Part shown: positions 1 through 11,319 of the stretch, piece after piece
Position numbering within the stretch: position 1 is the stretch's first letter
Layout: each line of letters begins with the position of its first letter
Source of the DNA: Brachypterus glaber
Lineage: Eukaryota > Arthropoda > Insecta > Coleoptera > Kateretidae
Reading direction: 5' to 3'
NCBI GenBank assembly: GCA_958510825.1
Contig: OY294049.1
Coordinates: 37,476,774 to 37,540,773 of the forward strand
Length of the DNA: 64,000 nucleotides
Notes under the pieces: generated by a model
What the model was told of the DNA's origin: nothing
Seen by the model: the letters and a program-made list of their open reading frames with translations, nothing else
Database searches by the model: none
Made by a program: the position numbers and the translations under genes

Positions 1-240
1 TATTGATTCTAAAAAGAATTTTACAATTCTTATATCAAGGGTTTCATCATTACTCGAAAATATCGCAGGTTATATTAAAAGTAAGAGTAAAAAGTTTGTA
101 AGCATTTAAAAATTAAAATTTCTTCTAAAAGAAACAAATATCGAAACTGGGATCCGGAACTCCCAATTCTGCCTAGTACGACACTTTAAATTACTTATTT
201 TTTTTATTTTGCTAATAGCTTTTTTAATTTATTCATATTT

Positions 241-882
241 AATGTCAAAATAGAAGAACAAATAGTAATCTCATAAAATGTTTAAGGGGTCTTTCTACCT
301 TCAAATTTTAAAAATAATCTTTTTTTAAATATTTTCTTAATAGAAAGAAAAAAGATATTATTGTGAAATTTTGTAGGTATGTTTATCTTTATTTAAAGAA
401 TACAAAAAAGTTTTTTAGAGTTTTAAAGTGCCATTTTTTGGCCATCATCAAAATCATCAAAATTGTTGGCTAAAAATAACAAAATAGCAGACGTTTTTTT
501 TTAAAGATTATTTAAAAATAAAATAAAATTTGTGAAAAACATCCGTCAATTTGTTATTTTTTGGCCAAAAAAATTCTTCTAGATAGGGCTATAGCGACTT
601 CAATACTGAATAATATCCCGTTTTTTTTTTCAGTCGATCCAAACGGCCGGAATCATGGCGACCACTGTTTTTTAATGTTTTTTAAAAAAATGGCACTTTG
701 AAAATCTAAAAAACAAAAATTGTAATACAAATAAATAAACATACCTACACCATTTCACAATGATATCTTTTTCTTTCTATATAAAAAATGTCTAAAAACA
801 AAATATTTTTAAAATTTGAAAGTAGAAAGACCCCCTTAATGTCAAAATATAATAACAAATTGTAAGTTCATAAAATATTTAA
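241..882. mobile_element. TTAA-bounded inverted-repeat element with 45-bp flanking direct repeats
   Basis: An element of about 550 bp (286-835) has terminal inverted repeats of roughly 155 bp. It opens with GGGGTCTTTCTAC, closes with GTAGAAAGACCCCC, and has TTAA on both sides. The inner end of each arm carries the GTGCCATTTTTT motif. Outside the arms, the same 45-bp sequence starting AATGTCAAAATA lies in direct orientation at 241-285 and 838-882, with only a few mismatches. TTAA target sites are typical of piggyBac-type elements, but the CCC start typical of that superfamily is not clear here. It is non-coding. The superfamily is inferred; the inverted and direct repeats are read directly. 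Confidence 0.7.
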
Positions 883-1194
883 ATTACTCACTAAAAAAAA
901 CTAATAATATGTTAATAGCTAATTATTTTACCCACGTGGATGTTTTTATAAATGAATCTGTCATATTTTAACATCTAACAATTTTGCAAGCGTCATGACG
1001 CGTCATGTCAACGCACTTTATCTTAGAATTTAATCAATATCCATATTAATTTATGTAAATTTCTTGCGTGATTAATATATTGTTTTTTATTAACTTTTAC
1101 TATACACTATTCCAAATCATAGCATTTGAAAACTGAAGACTTGTGCGCTGTGGTTTGGATAAAATAGTCTACATATCTTGTAGAAAAGTATTTT

Positions 1195-1703
1195 TTTTTT
1201 TGGACTCTTATAAGCTCATAATCACATGTATTTTGCGTGTTCTTATAGGTCCATAAGAGGTATGTACTTTTTTTCTTTTGGGTTGGCAACAGACAAAAGC
1301 CTATCGCTTGACGTTTTTTGTGCAAATGTCAATGTCGCTTTAAAGTTTAATTTTCTACAAAATTTGGCGTTTAAGTTATCTTCTACCGTTAAAATTGTGG
1401 CTTGGTTAATGGCAGTAAAAAAGAAAAAAGATGACTATAAAATATATCAAAATATCATTTGTTCTTAGAATTTTAAACATGGTGTAACTGTAATGCCAAC
1501 CCAAAACAAAATCCCTAAATAAGTCATCAATTCAAATGTAAGTTTTTTTCAATTTTAGAGCAAAATAGAAAAAATTGTATAAAGCACTCGTTTCATAACA
1601 CGTTTTTAGTGCACTAGTACGTTAGAAAACTAGCGGCTCGTTTTCTAAACTTGTAATCGTGCGCTAAAAACGTATGTTATGAAACTAGTACTTTAATATA
1701 CAA
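1195..1703 (+). mobile_element. Family A hairpin-ended repeat, copy 1
   Basis: First of five related copies in this window. The 5' end forms an imperfect stem-loop: CTCTTATAAGCTCATAATC pairs with a later TTATAGGTCCATAAGAG. The middle contains the shared GGGTTGGCAACAGAC block. The 3' 130 bp is a second inverted repeat, with arms starting TTTCATAACACGTTTTTAG and ending CGTATGTTATGAAACTAG. No open reading frame is conserved between copies. It is probably a non-autonomous mobile element of unknown superfamily. Confidence 0.7.
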
Positions 1704-2970
1704 TTTTTTGTACTATGGGGCTTTTTCGCTCACCTAAAGGCCCGTTCGTCAACATCCCCCTCTGTGAAATATGTCAATTTCCATACTCGTTATGTAATAT
1801 ACTATTTTATTTGCAAATATACCAGTTTTTGTTATAGATTGATCTTTAGGTTAGACCCAACTATTTTATTTTATTGATAGAAGTCCATTTTATACTACCA
1901 ATAAATTTTTAATGCACTCGTTATCGATACGTCCGTGGGAATAGAAATAACTATTTATAATATATATATAATATACTTTGGCCAATTACGACTGGGGTCA
2001 CTCCATCTAGCGCCAGTTTTGGGTTATTTAAAAGCTCCTCTAATTTCACAAGTTTTATATTAATTGTAACGCACTGAACTGATAACTAAGAATGGTAATA
2101 AATAACTTAACGCTTTTTTCTATCTCTTAAAGAACATGTAAATGATTAAATAATAAATTGTAAACCTTGTGATAAATGAGTATTTTATTTCAATTAAGAT
2201 TTTCTACATAATGCGTTAATCCTGTCAAGATCTAAAACTAAATGTAACATTTAGTTATGTAAACAGACAACAAAAATTACCTACTGAACATCGAAAAGCA
2301 ATTTATAGAAGTATGTTAGTAAGTTACTACTGTATTACACGTGACACGTAGTTATACCGGGTATACCAAAAATGTACTGTTGGATCCTAAAACAAAAGAA
2401 GAGGATAGACTAGATTAGAAGAGGATAGACTAGACTAGAGGATAGTCTATGTTTACAAGTATACTTGTATATACAGAGTATAATTTGGCCCAGCAATGCT
2501 ATAAAATTTTAGTAAATGGCTATAAATATTATAAAAGTGGGGCCTTTTTGTGTATCATATTACAAATAACAATGAGAGACGTATCAGGGACGCCAAGAAT
2601 CGTGAATATATTTAGATAATGGAATATGTATAACTAGAACGCCAACCAATTGTCTATCTAGTTTTGTTCCGTTTCAAACTTAGGTATTTAAAACATTGTA
2701 CAGGGGATTAACAATTATTAAAATTATATACAGATTATCCATCCATTTTGTATACACTTCAAAATAGAACTTCTATTCTCTTGTGGCCATTCTTGCCTAC
2801 TCTCGTATAAAATCAGTTTACTGATTTTATAAGATATTTATAAGATTTATATATCAATCTTTTTGCTTTTAGAATGCAAGTCGCGGATTATTATTTAGTT
2901 GAGTAAAATATATACAGGGGTGTCCAAGAGATAACAATTCTACTTCCAAGTTTGGAAGGATTGGTGTTTA
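1704..2970. other. AT-rich stretch with no gene seen
   Basis: No coding signal or RNA gene is recognised. The only structure is a short imperfect tandem of GAAGAGGATAGACTAGA around 2397-2452. A GGGGTCACTCCATC motif near 1995 resembles motifs at 10.97 kb and 14.59 kb. Confidence 0.5.
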
Positions 2971-3254
2971 TGGGAGGATTGGTGTAGTGGACTACCGCGT
3001 CGTACTTGACGAGTTTACTACCCAAAATAGCGTGAGTTCGATTCTTACCGGCGCCGATTTGCCCTTTTCAGTTAATTAATAATTGAAATTTGGCGAAGGC
3101 GTAAGTGAAGCGGACACTCCCTGTAAATTGGTTCGAAAGTCAATTAAAGCCGGTGGTTCCCTCTACTACTAGCCCACACAAGTCCTGGACTTAGGGGATG
3201 CTTAATTAAGTAGAATAGTACGAGGTTAAACAAAAATGTAATGTAATGTAAGTG
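2971..3254 (+). mobile_element. tRNA-derived SINE, copy 1
   Basis: A SINE of about 280 bp with a tRNA-like head. An A-box-like segment (GGTGTAGTGGACTACC) lies at 2981-2996. A B-box match (GAGTTCGATTC) lies at 3034-3044, about 50 bp downstream, which is the spacing expected of an RNA polymerase III internal promoter. The body contains AGCCGGTGGTTCCCTCTAC and CACACAAGTCCTGGACTTAG, and the 3' tail is a short AATGT repeat. A second copy in the same orientation lies at 44.5 kb with the same boxes and body. It would depend on a partner LINE, which is not identified here. Confidence 0.85.
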
Positions 3255-3399
3255 TATGCAAAATTTATGGATTAGCTGTTACATGCGTTTTTAATGGAAA
3301 AGTCGTAAAAACCTCTCGTCCATAGTCCGTCCTCCCTCTTTAACTTTTTTACAGCTAAAGATATTAATTTGAAATTTAAAATACTTAAATAACATAACC

Positions 3400-3998
3400 C
3401 AAATAATTTGTTGATATATATTTTATATGTAAGGGGGTACAATACAATGGTGGCAGTGGGGCAAGGGTAGATTTCTTTTTAACGGAATGGTGGGTCATGT
3501 GAGACATCATTTTAAAGCTTATAAGGTTCTCTATTTGATGACATATTTTTTTATTTTTTTGGATCAAATTGGGGTTAAAAATGGAAGATTTCGTCATAAC
3601 TTCTTAAAAAAAATACTTGTTTTGAAAAATGGTTTATTTCATGATGAAAATATGTCAATTATAATTTTAAACTAGTTTTGAATTATATAAATAAAAATTT
3701 TCAACAAAAATCTTGAAAAATCCCTCTTTTTAGCAAAAAAAAATTGAAAATGAAAACCTTTGAAAAAAATTTTAAAAGAATTAAAAATATATGTTCAACT
3801 AGACAATTTTATGAGCTTTAAAATGATGTATTACACGACCCCCCTTTCCATTTAAAACATGTTCCCCCATTGTGCCCCCTAAGCATATCAAATATATACC
3901 AAAAAAATATTTGAGTTGTGTTATATAAGTTTTACAAATTTCAAGTTGATATCTTAAAACGGGGACTGACTTTTGAGACGCTCTATATAAAAATATAC
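3400..3998. mobile_element. Family L foldback element, copy 1
   Basis: An inverted-repeat element in which CATTTTAAAGCTTATAAG near 3508 pairs with GAGCTTTAAAATGATGTAT near 3813. G-rich sequence on the left matches C-rich sequence (CCCCCTTTCC, GTTCCCCCATTG) on the right. The right end reads ACTTTTGAGACGCTCTATA. Related copies lie at 33.5-34.1 kb and 59.7-60.1 kb. It is non-coding, and the ends are only approximately placed. Confidence 0.55.
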
Positions 3999-4637
3999 AG
4001 GATTTTCATAAAAAAAAATCAACCAATTTATCCAAAGTATCCAAATCTTTTTTTTTTGTGGGCTTATTTTGGACTCTTCACGGAGTTAATTAGTATAAAT
4101 AATAAGTTTAAAATTATGTGTAATATATTATTTAATTATGTTTTTAATTGTTTTATTTTTTAATTAGTAGGTAAGTAATTTACTTATGAGATAATATTTC
4201 ATAGACCCTTTGTCCTACTTATTTTCTAGACAATGCCATACTACATAAAGTTGAGCATTTTTGTTCTTACAAAACTGTTCACAATTAACTGTAAATTAAT
4301 GTTAAGAAAAAGATCTATATCTAATTTTATACTCATTATTTATGATAATTTTCTTTACACAATGATTTACTTAGTTTACAACATAAACGCAATAATTATA
4401 TATAAAATTATACATCAAACTCACCTTGCCGTACCTCCTAGTCAATTTATTTATTTGTTTGTTTATGCTTACATATGAATATGGTTATCTTCCAATTATG
4501 CTCAATTGTTTCCTTCAAATTACATTTAACTAAATTTCTGATCAACGACAAAAAAAAATTTTTTGAGTTTATTGAAAGACTTTCCCCAACTACATAAATG
4601 CAAGCATTTTGCGCATCTGCCTTTTCTGCACCTTCTT
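3999..4637. other. AT-rich stretch with no gene seen
   Basis: AT-rich sequence with poly-T and poly-A runs. Short open frames here have no recognisable domain and look random. Confidence 0.5.
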
Positions 4638-5406
4638 CTGTTCTTGTTCTTCTTTTTCCTCGTCTTCTTCTTCTTCTTCTTCTTCTTCTTCTTCTTCTTC
4701 TTCTTCTTCTTCTTCTTCTTCTTCTTCTTCTTCTTCTTCTTCTTCTTCTTCTTCTTCTCCTTCTTCTTCTTTTTCTTCCTCCCCTTCTTTGTATTCTTCT
4801 TCCTCTTATTCCTCTTTTTTTAAGGTTCAGTCACTAACCATGGCCTCAATGTTTTCTTTAATGTTCTCGGACAGTCAGTACATTCAATGTGCTTTTTCTT
4901 CTTCTTCTTCTTCTTCTTCTTCTTCTTCTTCTTCTTCTTCTTCTTCTTCTTCTTCTTCTTCTTCTTCTTCTTCTTCTTCTTCTTCTTCTTCTTCTTCTTC
5001 TTCTTCTTCTTCTTTTCCTTTTCCTTTTTCTTTTTCTTCTTCTTCTTCTTCTTCTTCTCCTTCTTGTCCTCCTTCTTCTTCTTTTTCTTCCTCCCCTTCT
5101 TTGTATTCTTCTTCCTCTTATTCCTCTTTTTTTAAGATTCAGTCACTAACCATGGCCTCAATGTTTTCTTTAATGTTCTCGGACAGTCAGTACATTCAAT
5201 TAGCTTTTTCTTTTTCTTTTTCTTCTTCTTCTTCTTTTTCTTTTTATTTTTTTCTTCTTCTTCTTCTTCTTCTCCTTCTTCTTCTTTTTCTTCCTCCCCT
5301 TCTTTGTATTCTTCTTCCTCTTATTCCTCTTTTTTAAGGTTCAGTCACTAACCATGGCCTCAATGTTTTCTTTAATGTTCTCGGACAGTCAGTACATTCA
5401 ATGTGC
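4638..5406. repeat. TTC microsatellite arrays in a three-unit tandem repeat
   Basis: Three tandem units each combine a pure TTC tract with a conserved tail of about 135 bp. The tails end near 4892, 5203 and 5406 and share CCTCCCCTTCTTTGTATTC, GTTCAGTCACTAACCATGG and CTCGGACAGTCAGTACATTC. Spacing is about 311 bp and then 203 bp, because the TTC tract expands and contracts while the tail is conserved. Long open frames across this region (poly-Ser, poly-Phe or poly-Leu) are products of the repeat. Confidence 0.9.
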
Positions 5407-6361
5407 AAATTACAGACATTTTCATACCTATATTATAAAATATACAGTAAATAAATAAATAAATGTAGTTAAAATGACAAAGAACAAGTTCCTGTATAAG
5501 TTGAGATATTCGAATTGTCCATTTTGCATAGGTGACATTACGTGTTAGAACCATTAAATATTCTATTTAACAATTTTCGAGTGGGTGGAATACACATTTA
5601 GCACATGGCAACGAGGAAATGTTTTATATGATAAAGAGACCAACTTTAAGAACATACAATTTATTCTATTTACAGGCGAACATTCTTGGACAACAATACA
5701 GTTCTATAATACAGTATGTTCCACAATGTTTATGTGTGTATCTATAGCCCAATAACTTTTGTAAACATAAGGACAGAAATTTTTAATATTACACAAAATT
5801 ATAAAAATATTAATTTATTATTTACTCTGTACGAAAATTGACTGATGGAATAATAAATTTTATAAACATGTTGTTATTTAAAAACTATGACTAATCTTTG
5901 GCTTTAATTCTCTGTTAGAAAACAACGAAAATCCATCGTCGAAACGTCACAGCAAAATTAGATAACAAATTTAGTCAGATTCAAAGTCCTATTCCCCAAA
6001 AATCAAAAAGTTATTTAAAAACATTAGTAGTATTTGTGAAAAGTATTCCATTTTTGGCGTATACATTTTTCTTGTTAGAAGAAGAAAAAGAAGAACGGTT
6101 TTCCCAATTATTTTTAATACGCTCCCGTTTGTAACTGAATATGAACACTTTAACTTTTACATTCTCCTGTAATACCAGATTTCAAGGAAGTCTATTTTTT
6201 CTATTTGCTATCCCTATAGACTTTAAATACAGGTTGACAGAAAAACTTTAGTTAAATAGTTACATTAGGAGTCACTTAAAAAATAAATAAGTTAAGAATT
6301 GACAGTCTATAAAATATATATATACTGCACGTTTGTCTGTTAATAGCCGAAATATATACAT
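5407..6361. other. AT-rich stretch with no gene seen
   Basis: No repeat family, RNA gene or coding signal is recognised apart from scattered AT-rich words. Confidence 0.45.
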
Positions 6362-7733
6362 TAGAAAGTTATCTATCTGTCGTTTAAATCAAATGAACAG
6401 GAAACAGTGAATAGTACCATTTCATCTTTTTTGGGAATCATCAGCACTGCGTATCCTGTATGTTGTTAATATTTAAATAAAACGTTAGATAGATATAAAA
6501 GTATGGTGCCATCTATTGATGTGGTCACTGTTATCTGTTCACTTGTTCCCAAAAGGAAAGTCGCCACAATTTGGGGTGTTCAGTAACGTGCATTAAAAAT
6601 GCCACGGACCTAAACCATTTTATGAACCTTTAGCCGGTTAAGCAAAGTTAAATAAGTTATCTATCTGTCCTTAAAATCAAATGAACAGGAATCAGTAAAT
6701 AGTACCATTTTATCCTTTTTAACGTTTTATTTAAATATTAACATAGAGGAAAGTCGCCTAATTTCGGATACCATTTACAATGTATTCAATATTTAATACT
6801 CGGTATTACTTTTTGATATTTTTTTTATATAACCAGATACAACTTATTATAGCGAACCATGATTTATTATAAAAGCAATTTTATTACAGTTTATTTTTTC
6901 CAAAAAACACGGTTAAAAAAAATCAGCGCATTTTTGTGCATTTGAAAAAGGGCTCCTAATTTCGGACATATCCGAAAATTTTTTTCAAGAGTAGATCTGG
7001 ATCCCATTGCTTATGTTTCTTGTTATTCCTTCACATTTAAGACGTAATTTAATCATTAAGCGATTTTCTACGAAATACTATAGGAACTATAATTTTAGAT
7101 TCCCAATTTCGAATATCTTAGTATCTTAGGTAATTTTCGTTTTTTCAAAATTGTTTATCTTAGTTTGTTGTATCATTATAAAAATAATAATTAATGGTTG
7201 GTTATCCTGAATAATAATTACCTTGCGGATATCCGAAATTGGGAATCAAATGCACAAAAATGGTCTATCCGAAATTAGGCAACTTTCTGCTTTTTAGATT
7301 AGAAATTTGTAGAATGTTTACGTTTTCAAATTGCTTAATTATGAATAGTGGATCAACTTAACTAACATCATAACTTACCCAAGACAGAATCACGAACTTT
7401 TATAACGATTATTTATAAAATAAACAAGCATAATAATGCAACTGAGCACAAAACTGCCATTTGCAATATAAGCGATTTGTGCTGCCATTTAAAGGGGAGA
7501 AGCTCTACCGTTATCATATTACAGGACGGATTTAGTTTGACTGTTGGCTTCACATAAAAGTAGGTTTCTGTTTACCTTTGCAGACAGTATCTTAAATACA
7601 CTACTATCCGAAATTTGGAAACCATCCGAAATTAGGCGCATTTCCTCTACAGGATACACAGTGCTGATGATTCCCAAAAAGGATGAAATGTTTCCTGTTC
7701 ATTTGATTTTAATGACAGATAGATAACTTTCTG
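6362..7733. mobile_element. 1.4 kb inverted-repeat element with internal TCCGAAATT motifs
   Basis: The ends form an inverted repeat of about 90 bp. AGAAAGTTATCTATCTGTC and TGGGAATCATCAGCACTG on the left appear reverse-complemented at 7650-7732. The right arm lacks about 13 bp present on the left. A second, direct copy of part of the left arm lies at 6652-6720. A perfect 22-bp inverted repeat (6465-6486 and 6721-6742) surrounds it. The interior repeats ATCCGAAATT or its complement many times. No coding capacity is seen. It is probably a non-autonomous DNA element with an internal rearrangement. Confidence 0.7.
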
Positions 7734-8352
7734 ATAAAAAATAAATACCCTGTATAGCATATAATTTATACATTACCTCCAAAAAAGGTATTAAAATTCA
7801 TTAAAATCATTAAAAGGTAAAGAAACGTTTAGATATCTTTTAGGGCATAGCTGTACAAATCTTATTTATTGTCATTCATTAGTACCTAAGTGGCTACTTA
7901 AATGTCATTTTCTAAATGTACTTGAAGAAAGACAGCCTTCAACTACCGTAATAATGAAACAATAATGCCGAACGGCATATTTGATGCAGAAAAAATCAGT
8001 CTAATAATGCCTTAATAATTCTTAAATCCTCTTTATTTCAATATGCCCATCGGGGTGTATCTTCATGATTGTTTGCAAAAACATGCAATAATATGCAATA
8101 ATTAATAATAATATACATACTTAAGCTTTATTAACTTACAAAAATAACCTATGAAGTTGCTTTTCTTTTCACATACCTTTTATTAACTTCACTTGGATTC
8201 TGTCCATGGGTCCGTCCATCTGCTGTCTAACTAATGCACATTCTTGGCCCACTTAATATGCAACAATGCAATTTTATAAAAAAGTCCAAACCAAAACGAC
8301 TTCTTTAAATTTTCTATGAAAAAAAAATTAGATCCGACCCCCTTGTAATCCC
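7734..8352. other. AT-rich stretch with no gene seen
   Basis: AT-rich sequence with no supported gene or repeat family. Confidence 0.45.
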
Positions 8353-8765
8353 TAAAATAATAATAATTCAGCTCCAGCTGAAATAAACATTGTCTTGAAG
8401 GAGGAGGAAAAACGGACAAGATATCAAGATCTGCTGTTTGAGCTCCGTAGGCTGTATCCAGGCCATTCTATCAGACTAGTGGTACTGATAATAGGATCCC
8501 TTGGTGGTATGAGACAAAGCTTCCTTTCAGCACTCAAAACCATACCGGCATGCCATGAATCGGCCGAGAACTTAGCCGGTGGCATGCAGAAGGCTGTGAT
8601 CCTTGGATCGTTACGGCTACTCAGGGCACACGAGAATCGTCCCCAATGACTACTTACCTCACGGACGTGGGGAGTAATCATTGGTTTAATTACCAGCGCA
8701 TCGCCTGATGCATCGGAGCTCAGGAGGATCCGTCTGGTTAGGCTTTTGCTATTAAAAAAAAAAAA

Positions 8766-8851
<86 letters not shown>
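8353..8851 (+). mobile_element. 5'-truncated LINE insertion with (AAT)n(ATT)n tail
   Basis: The insertion comprises the ORF2 tail fragment, a short GC-richer 3' untranslated region, an A-run at 8754-8767, (AAT)n to about 8813, and then (ATT)n to 8851. A trinucleotide microsatellite tail is common for several LINE clades. The switch from AAT to ATT makes the tail a large self-complementary palindrome. The 5' limit is approximate. Confidence 0.6.
8368..8649 (+). pseudogene. C-terminal fragment of a LINE ORF2 protein
   Basis: An open segment of about 90 codons ending in TGA. In order it reads RYQDLLFELRRLYPG, a hydrophobic stretch LVVLIIGSLGG, then ENLAGGMQKAVILGSLRLLR. Non-LTR reverse transcriptase proteins of the kind often annotated as endonuclease-reverse transcriptase commonly end with this arrangement: a YQDL-type helix, a V/I-x-GxLG strand, and a QK-x-x-x-LG-x-x-R-x-LR helix. 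The catalytic RT domain is missing, so this is a 5'-truncated insertion. The GC content is clearly higher than in the flanks, and an AAT-rich tail follows about 110 bp after the stop. The family call rests on remembered pattern similarity, not a search. Confidence 0.6.
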
Positions 8852-8853
<2 letters not shown>

Positions 8854-9238
8854 ATCAAAGAAAAATAAAAAAATGTTCTTCATCCCACCAGGAAATAAAG
8901 GAGAGCCTACTGGCAACTTTATTTGTTCTAAATTTGATAGAACCTAAAATTTAAAATGATTCCTCCCAGAATATTTTAATTTAAAATAAAAGCCTTATTT
9001 TTTTTACTAAGTAGTCTATAGATTTTATTAATTAATTTACAGTTATCGCAACATTAAGTAATACATATTTGTTTATATTTAATCTCACGTTAAATTAAAT
9101 TGTTAAATTAAACCAGTTAACCGGTATTGAACCTGGGATTTATTTTCATTATTTATTTTGAGGTTAGTTGTGCTTATAAGGTGAAGAGTTTATAAAAATA
9201 ACGATAAATCAATTTCAATCTGCACAAGGCATTTATTT
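8852..9238. other. AT-rich stretch with no gene seen
   Basis: Nothing is recognised. A short CCAGTTAACCGGTATTG palindromic stretch occurs near 9113. Confidence 0.4.
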
Positions 9239-9239
9239 A

Positions 9240-9330
9240 TTTTCGAATTTAAGAGTTATGAAGAGCCAAAAATAAGCTTAGAAGCTTATTACAGAGTACA
9301 GCTTATTACAGATTGCAGCTTAATACAGAT
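9240..9330. repeat. AGAGCC-AATAAGCTT repeat fragment
   Basis: This segment contains AGAGTTATGAAGAGCC followed by AATAAGCTTAGAAGCTT. It resembles 50930-50975 (AGAGTCATGGAGAGCC, AATAAGCTTTTGGCTT). The following 45 bp is a loose tandem of CAGCTTATTACAGA. It is probably the end fragment of a dispersed element. Confidence 0.45.
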
Positions 9331-9645
9331 CTATGCTAGTGCTAGGATCCCGCCATTTATACTGTAGTAAAACGTTTTTTTTTCAGAGTCAGGCTCCGAG
9401 AGCCTTAAGCTTCGCTCAGATATATGCTCAATCATATACCGTAAACCGGGGTTAAGTAAATCTCTAGGGGGTAAATAGAATTGATTCACTTTACCCCAGT
9501 GTACGGTATTAAATTTCAAGAAACTCAACCAAACAACAATGTTTGTGTGACATGTCTTTCTACCAAGAAAGAAGGCCCTTTTCTGCATCGAGTACATATT
9601 TAACTCTTTGATCAAGTGACCTCCCGTAGTATAATTCGAATTCAT
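9331..9645 (-). other. Unrecognised open frame of about 104 codons
   Basis: A single open frame with moderately complex composition, including the segments QKRAFFLGRKTCHTNIVVW and LPPRDLLNPGLRYMIEHI. I do not recognise the family, and I see no splice sites, partner exons or signal peptide. It abuts a dispersed-repeat fragment, so a decayed transposon gene is as likely as a host exon. Chance openness cannot be excluded. Confidence 0.2.
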
Positions 9646-9888
9646 GGAGGTCGCATCGTTAATTGTCTGAAAACGGTACCGTTTCTAACTTTTTTTGCAT
9701 GATGGACATTTATTAGATCCATGGTTTAATGTTAAAATAAACAAGCCGTGAAGAAATGTATTTCTTCGAATACCATTGTATACTCTTCGTAGGGGATAGT
9801 AAATTGCGTTTTCTCTCAATAAACTTTCTACTATATAATTTCTTTCAACTTCAGCACACTTTTTCTAATCTATTAAAAAGATCATATA

Positions 9889-10121
9889 CACCAAGAAAAA
9901 TATTATCTTAAATCAAAAATGTGTGATTTGGATATAACGAAGAGAATATATTCTCCTTTAAAGCAAAATTTTGCTTTAAAAAAGAAAGGATAAGAATATG
10001 CTATGCTTGAAAGAAGAATATATTCTCAAATATGAAATAGTACGCTTAAAAAAAGAATATATTCTCTTCGTTATATCCAAATCACACATTCCTGATTTAT
10101 TAAATAATATTTTTCTGTGCG
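9889..10121. mobile_element. TA-flanked MITE with 65-bp inverted termini
   Basis: The terminal inverted repeats run CAAGAAAAATATTAT, then TGTGTGATTTGGATATAACG and AGAGAATATATTCTC. The right side carries the reverse complement and ends in TTTTTCTGTGCG. TA lies at both junctions, as expected for a Tc1/mariner-type target site. The interior contains an inverted TTTAAAGCAAAATTTTGC. There is no coding capacity. A right-end fragment of the same family lies at 52.69-52.77 kb. Confidence 0.75.
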
Positions 10122-10610
10122 TATAAACGCTTTACATGGACCATATATGTGGACCATAATAGACTTAATAATATTATTATTATATGGACCAAAATAGACC
10201 CTATATTTACCTAATCCCACCCTTATTAATTAATTAATTTAATTATAATTATATATAATTAATACAACGATATCACAAATTATATTAACGACATTTTAAT
10301 TAAAAACTTTAAACCTCTTTTACAATTTCTAATTGAAAATTAAATAATTAGTTAATTAAACCAATTATAACAAACGTTATATCAATGATCTTAACATTGA
10401 CTTAAAAACTGTGCCAACAATTATGAAACTAGAGTGATAAATGTATTTATTACATAAATATATAATATATATACACTGCCCCACATTAAAAAATTGACAT
10501 TTTTTAAATTCAAATATTTCGAAAACTAGTTAATAATGGATTGGACTGATTCTTTTTTTGTTTTTGAAGCTTAAACATTCTCTACTTTTGTTTGTTTAAG
10601 AATTATTAAA

Positions 10611-11319
10611 AAAAAATTCTCGTATTAACAGCAACAAATAATGTACAACAATGTTTCTTACCCCATCTTCTAGGACCCTGCATGGTACGCCACTGCAACT
10701 GTTTATCAAATTATTAATTATTGCCACAGTTTTAATGAATATTTTATTTTTTATTTTTTTACTTTTTTCCTTCTGGTTTAGGAGATATCAGGATTTTCCT
10801 GAAAATTGTCATTTTTTTAGTCAACTCAAAAAGTACTAAATCAGCAGAGTTTTTTATTTGAAGCTTATGTCTTTTACTTCTTCTTCTACGCTCATGTCTT
10901 TTACTTCTTTTTCTACAGTTTCTTCATCCCCGGGCAACTTTTTATTGCCGTCTGACGGAGGCTTAACGGTGATTTCGCAGAACTGCCGCCGGACGGAGTG
11001 GCCCTATTTTATCTTCTACTCAAGTTTTTCAAACTGAATTTATGTTTTTGATAAACTTTATTAGAAGAAAAACTTAACTCGGTTAAGCTTCAAATTTAAA
11101 GCACAGCATCAATCAAATTCATGTAGTACTTTTTAAGTTAACTGAAAAAATGAGAACTTCCAGGAAAATCCTGATATCCAGAAGTGAAAATGTAAAAAAT
11201 TAAAAAGAAAATATTCATTAAAACTGCGGCAATAAGAAATACTTTAATAATAATAAATAAGATGGGGTAAAAAACATAGTTGTACATTATTTGTTGCTGT
11301 TAATACGAAAAAAAAAATG
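10611..11319. mobile_element. 710-bp foldback element
   Basis: Arms of about 250 bp pair with each other. GTATTAACAGCAACAAATAA and CAGTTTTAATGAATATTTT on the left appear reverse-complemented on the right. The loop holds a 27-bp tandem (CATGTCTTTTACTTCTT-type, near 10868 and 10895) and a GC-richer GCCGTCTGACGGAGGC palindrome. The left arm has about 50 bp absent from the right. It is non-coding. Confidence 0.75.

Noticed and set aside
3034..3044. Stand-alone tRNA gene (B-box match; also 44525-44535)
   Set aside because: No cloverleaf can be completed. The B box sits in a repeated 250-bp body with a tail, so it is a SINE head.
4609..5337. A 242-codon Ser-rich open frame
   Set aside because: It is a translation of TTC repeats. 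The other two plus frames are also open (poly-Phe, poly-Leu), and the frame crosses all three tandem units.
8424..8858. Poly-Ile 144-codon frame
   Set aside because: It is the antisense reading of the LINE fragment plus the AAT/ATT tail.
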